Shown: positions 10,931 to 28,271, numbered from the stretch's first letter. The stretch is DNA of 64,000 nt from Haematococcus lacustris (GCA_030144725.1 JASKMD010000018.1:6849469-6913468); one strand, 5' to 3'. Numbers and translations: made by a program. The notes: generated by a model not told the origin, from the letters alone.

Positions 10931-11059
10931 TCACACATAGTTTTACATGACCCTGACGTGCAACGGAGTACAGGGAACTGATGCTTTAACAGCGAATGTC
11001 CAAGCCAGATGACATCCAGGACCCATAACCGGCTCGCCTCCATATTATAGGATGCTGCA

Positions 11060-11130
11060 GGGGTGGGGCGGGGTGGGGCGGGGTGGGGTGGGGTGGACAG
11101 GGGTGGACAGGGGTGGACAGGGGCAGGGTG
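11060..11130. repeat. GGGGTGGGGC / GGGGTGGACA repeats
   Basis: Short tandem G-rich array. Nothing else gene-like is seen between 10930 and 11690. Confidence 0.6.
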
Positions 11131-11690
11131 GTGTGGGGCATGTATTTCCGCAGGTACAAGCACATCCACACCAATACGCTTCCTCTTGCTCGTCGTAAGG
11201 CATACTTACACGACGCGGTTATACATACTTAGACACATCACTCAAGTACAGCCGTCAGATTATCTCCCTGGCATTTGAATGCAGAGTCATGGAAATCAAC
11301 AACAACAATTCAATTTGAATGCAGAGTCATGTAAATAGGTTGTGGCAGTCCCTACTCACTCAGCCTGCTCGATATGCCATAAGTAAGGAGCAGGGACCCG
11401 ATGCACTAATAAAGTGTGCGTGGCGTTGTCAGGAACACGGCATGCGACACACCGCACAGAGCACATTGCGGAACCTGGTTCCTAGTTTGGCTGTGGTGAA
11501 TTGTATGGCACGACTGGCCTGCCAGCTAGTGCAGATGAACTCGAGGGCGACTCCAAGGCGAGGTTTATCCAAGGCAAGGGTAGTACGCCAGTGTCAGCTG
11601 GCGACGACGCCCGCTTGGGCAAGGTTGCGAGTTGTGTGACCTGTATTGCTACGGCGGCGGGACGAAGCGGAGGGACGTGTCAGCCCCGTC

Positions 11691-17476
<5,786 letters not shown>

Positions 17477-19175
17477 GTCGCAGCTGCGTGAGTAGCTGCA
17501 CTGTCTGATTACTGCAAGGCTGCGTTGGGAGATCCCAGAGGTTGGGGCGCGACCTGTCACCCGCGGCCTTCTCCGCGCGGCTTGTGTCACACATGCTGAC
17601 CTTCCTAGCGCCTTCGCATGCAGTTGTGCACACCCGGCACTGACAGCAGCTTTGTGTTATACCCTAAGGAAGGCGGTTCGGCACGTTGAGTTAAACTTCG
17701 TTGCTGTTCTGCGGCCTGCAGCTGACTGCCTCCCCAGGAAACTAAATGTCAGCCGGTCTCGACTAACAGAGAACCTACCCCCGGTAGTGAAAACGACGAC
17801 GCCCCAGAAGATCAAATGTCCCAACCTCTGAGCACTATCCAAAACAGAAACGCTGACATGCATGCCTTATGTTTCTAACCTTGCGTGCCTTCGTCTTGTT
17901 GTTGGGTTACACTGCTAAGCCGCCAGCCGAGAGCACCTTTGTTCGTGCTCTTAGCTATGAAGTGCATTTCAGAAGTCCCAAACCCCTAGAAGGAGAGAGC
18001 GGCTTCTTCTTCTTCTTCTCGCCTTTAAGTGCGGTGCACAGGAATCATGCTAGAGAAGGAGGGCATCCAAGGCCCACGCGGGAGGTCTGGGGTGTTCAGG
18101 TGCACAAAGCTCCGTACTTGTGCCGTGTAACCACGTGCTGAGCCTGCTGCCTGGCCGCCCCTGCGGACTAATGCACGCCTGAGCAGTGCTACGACTTATG
18201 AAGACATAATGTACAGGCCAGCTGCCTGGGTGGCAAAGATGGCAGGGTGCTCAGCAGGATGTAACGCCTTACCTACCTGCCGACCTTCCACCCCAACCAC
18301 GATTCGGCCGTTGTTTCATCCACCCAGCAACCAGCACCAATGTAATCATTGCTGCTGTCATGGGAATGGCAGCTCGACCAAGCACCCGGACGGCTGACTG
18401 GCAGACTATGTGATGCACTCTATGCTGATGCAGAGAGCCCCCGACCGCGACCGGGATACCCGTTGGCTGACCTCGCCAATGCCCTGTCTCGCGCTTGCAC
18501 TGTCGCGAGCTGTCATGCGGGCAGCACCGGCTGCAGCGTCAGCTCCTGCGTGAGGTTCGGATTCCAGTTCGCGGTCGGTGCCTCCGCGAGGCTACCGCGC
18601 TGCTTGACGGTGTGGTACCTGCGTCAGGTCAGTGCGCACGCTGCTGCTCTTCCTCTACCACTGCTGGTGATGGAGCTGGTGATGCTTTGTTCCTGGCAGG
18701 GTCCCCATGCGGGTTATCTTGCCACTGCAGTGGAAACGCTCAATCAGTATTTCGGGAAAGGTGGTAGAGTGACCGCCTAGACAAGGAGTCATAGCACTGT
18801 CATAAGGCGGTACACAGCAGCAAAACTGCCCTACCAACCTGCCCTGCCGCCCTGCCCTGCTGCGACACGAGGCAAGAGGAACCCAGCCAGGGCGACATGT
18901 CAGCAGCTTTTCCCCTCAGCACTGTGACCTTGAGGTGGAAGGGGAAAAGGAGGACAAGGGAAGAAGCAAGCATGTGAAGGGAGGGAAAGGCAACGATGAG
19001 AAGCCAGCTCAGCAGGCGTGGGCATATAATGATGGATTGGCCATGAACGCAGCATGGTGTTGATGGTGTAGGTGATGGTGGTGGTGGTGGTGGTGGTAGC
19101 ATTGATGATGATGGTGTTGGCAGCAGGCAGACAAGGCAGCAGGGCAGCAGGGCAGCAGGGCAGTGGTGCAGGAGC
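17477..19175. other. intergenic, transposon-like scraps, no gene assigned
   Basis: About 1.7 kb between two minus-strand genes: the 5' end of the glycosidase-like gene and the stop of the Nudix gene. A patch at about 17738-17810 resembles the reverse complement of 34135-34206, the end of the TIR family. A plus-strand frame at 18349-18780 (143 aa) has ordinary composition but no motif I recognise; it may be a decayed retroelement. TGG/GGT repeats lie at 19060-19100. Confidence 0.45.
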
Positions 19176-22100
19176 TCACCCCCAGAGCAGGCCAAACATG
19201 AGTCCAGGGGACTTGGGCAGCGCCCCGTCCAGTACAAAGGCCGGGGTGCTGTCTAGAGGCAGGGCCAGGACCTGGGCCAAGCAGCAGGGGGCCAAGCAGC
19301 AGGGGGCCAGGCAGCGCTTGGAGGTCACGGTGAGGGAGCAGGCAGGGCGGCGGGTGGGCAGCCAGGCAGGTAGGTTGGTAGGGCGTAGCTTAGTCGGTTA
19401 GTGGGTCGAGTACAAAGACAGGCCAGGACTGGCCTGACAGCAGGGAGCAGCAGCTGGGCATGCACAGCGTTCACCCTTGTCTGCCTTCTACCACAACAAG
19501 CTGCCAGGGACTTACTGGACTGAGCCTGCACCCAGCAGATTACTGCTGCAGGGTCAGAGCCAGGTCTGCCCCTCGGCCTGCTGTGCCCTGGACCAGGTCC
19601 GCCGCCTCACCTCGATGCACTCGTTGTGGTCCTGCAGCCCCCCTCCTGCACTCGCCCGCATGCTGTCATCCACCTACGCACCATGCACAAGCAAGCTCAC
19701 ATGGGCGCATGGCGAAAGACGCAAAAGCAAAAAGCTCCATGACAACACGATTGCCGAGGGGGCTGGCTGCTGCTAGTCTGGTCACCACACAAGGGAAGGG
19801 GGACACAGGCAACGCTGCCACACTGTGACACCAGCAGGGGAGGCTCCATTGCCAGCGCTAGACAAGCCATCCATGTTATCAAACCAGCCATCCTCCTCAG
19901 CCTGCAGCTTTTGCGTGCACTACCACTGACTTCCCTAGGATCCCCCTCTCCCCCTGCATTCATCGTGCCTCAAGCACGGCACTGGTGCCCAGGAGGAGCC
20001 CAGGGGCTGACCCTACTGAGGCTGACCCTGCTGCCGCCAGTGCCCCAGTGCCTCATACGCATGCAGCTCCTGCATGGCCCTACACCACCCCACCAGGGGA
20101 GCCTGTGGCACCGGTGGCATTGGTGGGTGAGGTCACACCACACCAAGGTGGGGTTGCATGGCCAGTGGGAGTGCATGGCGCTGCATGGTGATGCCCTGCC
20201 CCTTGCCGGACACCACCTCCCTGCCACTGGCCACTCACCTATCACTGGCATAGACCCCTCCCACTCCTCCCCTGCCACTTCCCCCTCCCCCTCCCGATCC
20301 TCCCTGCCCCCGCATTCACCTATGCGCCCACTGCCCTGTGCAGCCCTGACGGCCCTCAACACACCTCTGGCCTGACTGCCCTAGCACCACACCTCTCTCC
20401 CCGCCTTCATCGTGCCTGGAGCAGGGCACCCAGCTCTTAGGGTCCTGCCCCTGCCCCTGCCCCTGCCCGCCCTCCCCCCCAGCAGTGGCCTGGCTCTGTC
20501 AGGCATCACCCCTCACCGCCACTGTCCCTCCGCCTCTTCCCAAACAACTTCCTCGCCTGCCCTCACGCCCATCATGCCGCCCTGCCCACCAGGCATTGAG
20601 AAGCTGTCAACCGTCTTAACCAGCCCTGACCCTGACCCTGTGAACCCTATACACAGCTTCCCCACCTCCCTCCCAGCCCCCGCTGGCCTGCCCTCCCGCC
20701 CCCCCGGCCCGTTGGCCTACCGCAGACTGCCCTAGCCCCCCCATGCTGTGCCAGTGCACCCCCCTCTCCCCTCTCCCCCTGCCTTCATTGTGCCTCAACC
20801 ATGGCACTGGCACCCAGGAGCAGCCCAGTGCCTGTGCTGGTGCAGGTTAGGGTTAGGGGTGCCAGTGCTGTGCCAGTGTAACTGCAGGGTGTGAGCCAGG
20901 GCTGCCCTCCTCCACCCCTACTGCCAGTGTCCCAGGGCCTCCGTTGCTGCCCTGCCCGCCCTCCCCACCCTTCCACCTCCCTGTTCTGCACCTCGGCTGC
21001 AGCCAGCTGCGGCCGTGCCCTGTCACGCAACTGTTCCTCTGCCCAACCCCTAACAGCTTCCTCGCCTGCCCTACCCTGACCCACCCTGACTCTGACACTG
21101 TCAACTCCCTACGCAACTCCCCTGCCTCCGTCCCAACCCCCGCCAGCCTCCCCTCCCACTGGCCCCACCGCTGGCCTGCCCTCCCACCCCCCCTGGGCTG
21201 CTGACCTCTGCGTAGAACATGGCGTGGCGGGCCCCGCTGGTGCCAGCTGAGGACACTGAGGAGCCCAGGTCGTGGATCCTCTCCAGGGGCACCTCGAACC
21301 CCACTGTGGCACAGGTCAGGCAGGCAGGCAGGCAGGCAGGCACACGGTCGGATGGTCGGTCGGTCGGTCGTTTAGTCGGACGGTTGGCTGATTTGTCATT
21401 TCGTCGTTTCGTTGGTTGGTCGTTCGTACGGTCGGTTGACTGGTCGGTCGGTTGGTCGGTCAATCGGTTGGTCGGTCAGGTAGGCAGGCGACTGGTGGAC
21501 GGGTGGTGGGCGGAGGGGGAGGAGGGTGCTTCCAGTCACCTTCTTCAGCAATCTCCTCTTTGACAATCTGCAGTCAAGGAACACTCACACCCTCACACAC
21601 ATCCCTCCACGCAGCCATTGGCCTGTGCGGCACACAGGGCAGGGTGTGGGGCAGCAGAGCCATTGGAGTCCTCGTCTGGGTCAGGGTCCACCATCCAGCT
21701 ATGCCGCACCCACAGGCCCCCCTCACCCACTGGGTCAGGGTGAGAGGGGTGCCTGGCTGCTGTGCTGTGCAGCTCACAGGGCAGGGCAGGGCAGGGCAGG
21801 GCAGGGCAGGGCAGGGCAGGGCAGGGCAGGGCAGGGCAGGGCAGGGCAGGGCAGGGCAGGGCAGGGCAGGGCAGGGCAGGGCAGGGCAGGGCAGGGCAGG
21901 GCAGGGCAGGGCAGGGCAGGGCAGGGCAGGGCAGGGCAGGGCAGGGCAGGGCAGGGCAGGGCAGGGCAGGAGGCACGGCTCTTGCACGGCAGTTGTGCAT
22001 GCCCCCTGGCCTGGGCTGCTGCTGTGCCAGGTGCGTCTAGCCAGTGTGCGTTGCAGCCTGTGCAGCAGCCGTTCCTGCCCCGGTAGGCTTGCGCTTCCTC

Positions 22101-25100
22101 AGCCGCCTGGTGGCCGGCAGCCGGGACAGGCAAGAGGGGTACCTAGCTGCTGTACTGCGGGCCACTCCCAGCCACTGCCCCCCTCTGACTCAAACTCCAG
22201 CGGCCCACCATCCGGCTATGCCGCAGACATCTTCAACCCTCACCCACCCCACTCCTCATACAACCCCACCCCTCACCCACCCCTCACCCATCCCACCCCT
22301 CACCCATCCCACCCCTCACCCACCCCCTTCATACAACCCCACCCCTCACCCATCCCACCCCTCACCCACCCCCTTCATACAACCCCACCCCTCACCCATC
22401 CCACCCCTCACCCATCCCACCCCTCACCCACCCCTCAAACAACCCCACCCCTCACCCACCTTTACCCCTCACCCACCCCCAAGCCACCTGCCCCCGCCCC
22501 TCACCTGCTTCACACTCTTGGCCTTGTCAATCAGCCCGGCACACAGCTCGTACGTGAAGCCTGCGCAATCAGGGCTGCAGTCAAGGCTGCAGGCAGCCAC
22601 CAGCCAGGCAGCCTGCTCCCAGACCAGCAGTGTTGCGGCACATGGGCACTACAGGGGGGAAGGGTGGCGGGGGTAGGGTCAGGGTGTTTAGGGCGGTTTG
22701 GGTGGTTAGGGCAGGGTTGGGGTGGTTCACAACCCAGCTGAAAAGCATGGCATGGGCACTGGCAGTAAAGGAAGGGGAAGAGAGACAGGAAGGATAGAGA
22801 GGGGGGAGGAAGGGGGAACAGCGGGGATAAAGCAATTGAGAGGGGCTGACGTTGAGCAAGTGGTCACCTGGCCATATGTATTCCATACTGGCAGCGAGCT
22901 GCACACCACTCTGGCCCAGCCTAGGCCAGCTGGGCGCAGCAGCGCCCCTGACCCCTAGCAGCTGCTGCCCCAGCAGCAGCAGCAGCAGCCCCTGCCCTCA
23001 GTGCGTGTGGAGGGGCACTAGGCTGGGCCACTGCAGCCGCCCACTGTAGCCGCTCTAATGGCAGACCCTAGACTGGGCCACTCTGGCTACCCCTGATGGC
23101 AGCACCCTCCTCACTCCCTACCCTGGTTGCCCCTGCCACCCCTGGTTAGGGAGGCCCTAGGCTGACCCACTGTAGCCACCCCTGATGGCAATACCCTCCA
23201 GACACCCTGCCCTTGTGGCCCCATGGTGCCTGCCCCTGGGGTGTGTGCCTCTGCCCCTGCCCTGCGCCCCCTACCTGCCCTCCCCCCTCCCCCTCCCTTC
23301 ACCCAATCCATGTGTCACGCTCCACATATACCCCTCCTCATCCCTCCTCACCCCTCCCTTCACATACACCTGCCTCACCCCTCCTCACCCCTCCCTTCAC
23401 ATATACCCGCCTCACCCCTCCTCACCCCTCCCTTCACATATACCCGCCTCACCCCTCCTCACCCCTCCCATCACATATACCCGCCTCACCCCTCCTCACC
23501 CCTCCCTTCACATACACCCGCCTTACCCCTCCTCACCCCTCCCTTCACATGTACCCTGCCTCACCTACAACGCGGGATGGGGCCGGGAGGCTGTTGAGGG
23601 AGGCCGCACGCAGCTCAGTAGCATAGACTGCAGGTCTAAACTGGCGCACAATGAGGAAGCACTGCGGCAGGCCAGGGGCAACGGGCAGGCCTTGGGAGGT
23701 CGAGTGGGGTGGGGTGGGGTGGATGAGGGGGTGGTGACGAGGGGTTGTCATGAAGGGGAAAGGGCCAGACAGGTCACGCTACTGCTGGCTATGCTGGTCT
23801 GCCACAAGGTGGGTTTGGTGAAAGTGATTGTGGTGGTGGTGGCCCTGCTGCTGGCTCACGGCTCCGACTGCAGCTGCGACACAGGCGGCTGGCACCCCTG
23901 CTGCTGCAGCATAATAGTGTTTGATAGTGTGTACCAGGCGTGGTTCAGATGAGGTCAAAGCAAGTAGGCAACAGCCATGCGGCACAGGGCCCGGCATGGA
24001 AAGGCAGGGGCAGGGGCAGGGGCAGGGGCAGAGGCAGGGGCAGGGGCAGGGGCAGGGGCAGGAGTAGGGGCAGGGGCAGGAGTAGGAGTAGGGGCAGGAA
24101 GTCAGCGCTACCTGCAGCCCCTTGTGGTACAGCACTGCCCCCACAGAGGGGTGATTCTCCACTACATCCCATCTCTTCCTCCGCCCTGCGACATAAGCAT
24201 GATGAGCATGGTGAGCATAGTGAGCATGATGAGCATGGCTCAACAGGGGGAGCCAGTAGGGCGACAGCAGGGGGTGCTGGCTTGGCTGGTGGCCGCACCC
24301 AAGTCGCACCCAATGTAACTCAATCTTGAACAGCCCCCAGCCCTGTGAGGAGGAGCTGGACAGCAGCAAGCCCACCAGGCCTGAGGACTGGAAGCCCAAG
24401 CCTGGCCAGGTGCAAAACCGCTTGTTGCGGTCAGCCTGGAGCCAGCGGTTTGAGGCGCCAGTGCGGGGGCTCATGTGGTGCCCTTGGCTGGCCCAGGCCA
24501 CCCCTGGGGACCTTGGCAAATGGGTGCACAGGGACTGCAACGCAGCCCTCAACCTCCAGCGGGCAGGGGAGAGCAAGTGGCGCCCACTAGAGCTGTGCAG
24601 GTGGCCACATCGAGGAAGACTTCCTGCCCAGGGCACTCGTCACGCCATCAGCAGCTCATCGCACCAATCGGCGGCCTCATCCGTGCAGAAATGAGTTGGA
24701 AGTTATCTCTTGAGCCATGGGGGTGCCGCCAATGGCGGGGGTGACCAGCACTAGGCTTCAAGAAGCTGCGAGACCGAGCCCCCAAGGCCCAAGCCCAGCA
24801 GCATGTGGCACAGCAACATGTGTGCACTGCGCTATGCTGAAGTTGTTGCTTACATTAGAGCATGTGTTTCATGCCAACATAGATTTCCCGGCCTTCGCAA
24901 GCGCGTTGGGGTAATGAATCACGTGTTGGTACCGGATGCTTGCTGCATGCAAACAGATCGGATTACAGATAACACAGCCCCTGCTCTGTAGTAATAGTAG
25001 GGGAACAATTGTGCTGGCTTGGCTGGTCTGGACAGTGTATTGGCAGCAGCCTACCTCCAGCCTCCAGGGGCTGGCCTCATGTCACTACACAGTGCATGCC

Positions 25101-25566
25101 CTGCCAGTCATGCTAGGAGCACCACGCCACCAAGCATGGTGAAAGTCTGATAAGCATGCCACGGAAGCAACTGAGATGCCTCAAACCTCAGGCTGCACCT
25201 CACCCCATCAGCCGGTCTGACCTGTTTGCTGTTTCAAAAGGCTCATAGGCCAGGTACTGCACAGCGACAGGCTGGGCCCCGCTCACCGTCAAACTCGTAG
25301 AACACGCTCGCCGGCTTGATGAACATGGACGGGCTGGGCATGGGCGTTTCTTCAAATGTGGGGCCCAAACGCTTCAATGCCGAGTATATGGTTGTTGGCT
25401 GCTCGCTGAGGCTGCAAAGGCCGTGCGGGTAAGCCTCCGCATGACTGGGTCCATCCTTTGGGGCCGTAGGCAGGTACGGTGCCGCGAGCACCGCACTCAT
25501 GCGCACGAGCCTATTAGCTGTCTGGGGGCGGTTGCCTAGAGCGCGCAGGGTGCCGGCCAGTCTCAT
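19176..25566 (-). CDS. NUDT14/NUDX14-type sugar-nucleotide diphosphatase, 8 exons
   Basis: Model closing in frame (minus): 25566-25287, 24185-24112, 23661-23565, 22560-22505, 21567-21540, 21303-21206, 19673-19611, 19271-19176; 263 aa. Nudix family: hydrolyses UDP- or ADP-sugars to sugar-1-phosphate and NMP. Evidence in order: MFIKPASVFYEFDG; RWDVVENHPSVGAVLYHKG; LIVRQFRPAVYATEL; TYELCAGLIDKAKSVKQ; IVKEEIAEEVGF (Nudix box); SSAGTSGARHAMFYAE; GGGLQDHNECIEVLALPL; and PKSPGLMFGLLWG at the end. These match the order in NUDT14 and plastid NUDX14. The Nudix-box Arg position is Glu here, while the Glu residues that bind metal are present. About 75 extra N-terminal residues could be an organelle transit peptide. 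Intron 1 holds a Fanzor deletion derivative; introns 3, 4 and 6 hold tandem arrays. Confidence 0.85.
21310..21480. repeat. GGCA and GGTC simple repeats
   Basis: CAGG units (21316-21340), then imperfect GGTCGGTC with TTGGTCG variants to 21480. In the intron between exons 5 and 6 of the Nudix gene. Frames are TDRPTDRP-like translations. Confidence 0.8.
21779..21970. repeat. (GGGCA)38 pentanucleotide array
   Basis: Clean 192-bp run of GGGCA inside the intron between exons 4 and 5 of the Nudix gene. All frames are open by period (GQGRA or CPALP), which explains overlapping ORFs on both strands. Confidence 0.97.
22235..22490. repeat. CACCCCTCACCCATCC minisatellite
   Basis: Short units (CCCACCCCTCACC, with CTTCATACAA variants) in tandem, ending 15 bp before exon 4 of the Nudix gene. 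Pro/His/Thr-rich frames are repeat translations. Confidence 0.85.
23325..23562. repeat. 39-bp minisatellite next to a splice donor
   Basis: About six tandem copies of a 39-bp unit containing CACATATACCCGCCTCACCC, running up to the donor of Nudix exon 3 at 23564. Reads as YTRLTPPHPSLHI repeats in one frame; not a gene. Confidence 0.85.
24003..24100. repeat. GGGGCA hexanucleotide array
   Basis: Imperfect (GGGGCA)n with AGAGGC and AGTAGG variants, in the intron between exons 2 and 3 of the Nudix gene. Confidence 0.85.
24291..25010 (+). mobile_element. Fanzor-element deletion derivative A
   Basis: Flanked by a perfect 17-bp direct repeat GTGCTGGCTTGGCTGGT at 24274-24290 and 25011-25027. The left part keeps only the family 5' phrase GTCGCACCCAATGTAA; the sequence then jumps at about 24323 to the 3' coding part and tail shared with 41930-42517. 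The coding remnant (24326-24694) includes RGLMWCPWLA and RDCNAALNLQRAGESKW, the RuvC-III region. A segment at about 24636-24745 replaces a few bases found in other copies. The element sits in intron 1 of the Nudix gene, antisense to it. Confidence 0.75.
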
Positions 25567-25869
25567 CGCACCGGGCTACAACACATTAGCCGAACCCGGC
25601 ATGCACATGCAGTTTAGTTTGACAACAACTTCCGGCAACTGATTTGGGAGCAGCTGGCCATGATGACAAATGCCCCTATCGCGTCAGCTGGCGAGGCAAT
25701 GCAGACGTCCGGCAGAAGAGCACGAAGCGTCTTCGTTGGCAAGAGTGGAGGCACAAATAGTCACCAGTCCCGGAGTGTGCTGTGACCACCGCCACAGCCA
25801 CCAGCGCACGCACAGCTCTTACACCTCCCTGGGATTGCATAGCCAGTGCGACTGCATGGTGCTGCACGG
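25567..25869. other. upstream region of the Nudix gene, no gene seen
   Basis: Presumed 5' flank and promoter of the minus-strand Nudix gene. No clear TATA box. Short frames have no recognisable content. Confidence 0.4.
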
Positions 25870-26160
25870 CGTCAAGGACGACGGGGAGGGTGGGGTTGAG
25901 CTGCCTCGCGCTGCCGGGCTGATGGTCACAGGTCATGGTGTGACCCGGCAGCAGCTGGACAGTCTGGAGATGGCTGGGGCAGGGGCAGGGGCGGCGCAGG
26001 GGCGGCGGGCAGCAGGAGGCGGGGGTGGGGTGCCAGGGGGGATGGCTGCACAGGGAGGGAGATCGGGGCCGGGGACCGGGGCGGAGCAAAGGCAGTCGCG
26101 GCCGGGCAAGCAAGGTGGACCAGTGGATATCCCGTTGGACTTGTAGCTTGATGGTCTGGG
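25870..26160 (+). pseudogene. duplicated terminal exon of the MADS-like gene
   Basis: Near-identical to 50098-50388: same frame (DDGEGGVELPRAAG, TGHGVTRQQLDSLE), same stop after DIPLDL and a few bases beyond. No upstream exons accompany it, so this is an isolated exon copy. Substitutions are scattered and the frame remains open. It lies upstream of the Nudix gene. Confidence 0.8.
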
Positions 26161-26329
26161 GAAGGGAGTTGGGGGTCACCGACCAAAGTGAGCGTCTGGC
26201 TTATCTGAGTATGAGCGTTTGTAACAGTGTCTTCGAGGAGCTTAACCTAGCAAGTAGCATGTTGTAAGATCAAATGGTCGAGCTGTGGCATTGCCCTCTA
26301 GGTATGGAGGGGAGGTGGGCTCATTGCCA

Positions 26330-26643
26330 CAGTGCCGCAACCGTTTTCCGATGCGACTGCTGCTGCCGTCGCGCATGCTCATGTAGAGCAGTCTAAGCGA
26401 CGCGGGCGGTCGCAGCGATGACTGCATGCCCCGCAACGGCTCAAATTTGAATCAACAACTTTGATGCTTTGCTGTGCACGGCCTACCCAGTGTACAATTA
26501 TTCTGGATGGGTGAAAGGTAGCTGGCTGGGTTGGCTACATTGTGAATCATCTAGCATAATATTTGGCGCAGTGGGTGCAAAGTTACAGCCGTCCTACTAC
26601 CAGGGGTAGGTTTTCTGTTAGTTGGGGGCGCCTGACCACCACG
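26330..26643. mobile_element. TIR-family fragment, right end only
   Basis: Matches 9350-9669 with many substitutions and ends GTTGGGGGCGCCTGA like the other family members. No matching left end or target duplication is evident, so it is truncated or rearranged. Confidence 0.6.
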
Positions 26644-27230
26644 TCTAACTATACCGGAGAGCATTTTTCCTATAGAGGGCGTCAAACCCTCTTGACACTC
26701 GGGGTTCCCAGGACTACAGACCCGGTCATATCACATCTTTATGCCATCATATTCAGTCATATTCAGCCAATTCCTCAGCAAGTCATATGATCGGTCGCCG
26801 CCTAACGTCCAGTCACGTTGATATAAGTTGACCATTAGCTCCGCTCTGACCCTGGAGGGCTGGCTGCAGGCTTTGTGTTGTCTGAACCTACTCTGGCCCT
26901 ACTGTGGCGTGCGTGCATAACAAACGTACTGACTGGGGCAACATCAGCAACAGCACATAGAGTTTAGTCACATAGAGACATTGCAGCGAGGTGCGAAAAT
27001 GTTCGTTTCTCTCTAGCCGGCTATACAGAAAAAGGGACCCCCTTGCGCAAACCGGCGTATTGTGAACCGACCACTGTGACTTTCCAGTATTTGCCGTGTC
27101 AACTTTGTTCCTAACCTAACGAAGCAGCTGTTGGAGAAGAAAGCAAAGCATTCCATCAACCAGGCTTGTGGAAACATAAGTGGGCGTGACCTAACTTTGC
27201 CTTGCAGTGCTGACTAGCCCACCCGGAACC
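26644..27230. other. no recognisable gene
   Basis: AT-richer than its neighbours. Contains repeated TCATATTCAGTCATATTCAG phrases near 26750 and no protein-like frame. Confidence 0.5.
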
Positions 27231-27237
27231 CTTGCAG

Positions 27238-27465
27238 CCCGCCCCACCCCCTCCCAGCCCCAGCCCCGCCCTCCCACCCCCTCCCACCCCTTGCCCCACC
27301 CCTCTCACCCCCTCCCAGCCCCTCCCAGCCCCAGCCCCGCCCTTCCACCCCCTCCCAGCCCCAGCCCCGCCCCTCCCACCCCCTCCCAGCCCCTCCCAGC
27401 ACCAGCCCCGCCCTCCCACCCCCTCCCAGCACCAGCCCCGCCCTCCCACCCCCTCCCACCCCCAG
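27238..27465. repeat. CCCCTCCCAGCCC minisatellite
   Basis: Tandem CCCAGCCCCGCCC / CACCCCCTCCCAGCCC units. Pro-rich frames on the plus strand and Gly/Trp-rich ones on the minus strand are repeat translations. Confidence 0.85.
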
Positions 27466-27468
27466 CCC

Positions 27469-27665
27469 CCTCCTGCTGCCCCCCCCTGGCAGCAGCTGGC
27501 AGCTGGTGCTGGTGCCGCCCCTGGGCTGCCCACCCCTCCTGCTGCCCCCCCCTGGCAGCAGCTGGCAGCTGGTGCTGGTGCCGCCCCTGGGCTGCCCACC
27601 CCTCCTGCTGCCCCCCCCTGGCAGCAGCAGGCAGCTGGTGCTGGTGCCGCCCCTGGCATGCTCAC
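27469..27665. repeat. 66-bp minisatellite, three copies
   Basis: Three consecutive near-identical 66-bp units containing GGCAGCAGCTGGCAGCTGG, each reading as a 22-residue Ala/Pro/Gly block. It is open in several frames and may be part of an unknown gene, but nothing anchors it. Confidence 0.8.
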
Positions 27666-27901
27666 CCCTCCATCTGAGCAGCAGGGGGCCACAGCGGAGC
27701 TGAACACGAGCTCGACACGCAAGCGGGGGGTGGGCGGGAGGGATCGGACCCAACATGTCGAGGAAGGTAACATAGCAATGGCATACACACCTTGTGAGGC
27801 ATTGCAGAGTGGCCAGGCCAACAGTACTGCTCACGAAGGGGTCAAGCATCGCAGCAACCGTGGGTGAAGGGGCGTTGTTACATCGGTTTGGCATGCCATG
27901 T

Positions 27902-28184
27902 TGTTAGTTGCATACCCTCCCGGTGCAGTTGAGATCAAGCACCGGGATTGTAGGGTGTGCCTGCCAGCGGCCCGGCCGCGATGAGTGCGAGTGTGACTGC
28001 CGTATTTAGGGCAGACACCCGGCAGTCGTAGGCACCCTGAACTGGTGTCCGCGTCTGCCCGTGCTCTTCCAACAGGTAGGCGCAAGGTTGCGCAAGGTTG
28101 ACGCAAGGTTGCGCGTTAGCAGTTGTGGCAGATCAATGTAACTACCCTGAACTGGTGTCCGCGTCTGCCCGTGCTCTTCCAACA
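27902..28184 (+). repeat. 5' LTR, 283 bp
   Basis: Starts TGTTAGTTGC, ends CTTCCAACA. Contains an internal 41-bp direct duplication: 28034-28074 is repeated exactly at 28144-28184, so the LTR's own 3' terminus occurs twice. Confidence 0.97.
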
Positions 28185-28198
28185 GGTTATGGGCCCAC
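28185..28198 (+). promoter_or_regulatory. primer-binding site, initiator tRNA-Met anticodon region type
   Basis: Immediately after the 5' LTR with no gap. GGTTATGGGCCCAC is complementary to the anticodon-arm segment GUGGGCCCAUAACC of eukaryotic initiator tRNA-Met. Priming from an internally cleaved (half) tRNA-iMet is the known copia/Osser mode. Confidence 0.8.
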
Positions 28199-28271
28199 GC
28201 GCTGACGCGCGATAGGACTCCAGTAAGTTGCTGGCTAGGGTTCGTGTGGTTGACAGCCCAGTCGATCAGCG

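Noticed and set aside
21452..22741. 429-codon plus-strand ORF
   Set aside because: Made of the GGTC, GGGCA and CACCC repeats inside Nudix introns. The true exons at 21540-21567 and 22505-22560 are on the opposite strand and match NUDT14.
27156..27894. Overlapping 200-codon ORFs upstream of the copia element
   Set aside because: Both strands translate the C-rich and 66-bp minisatellites; no motif outside the repeats.
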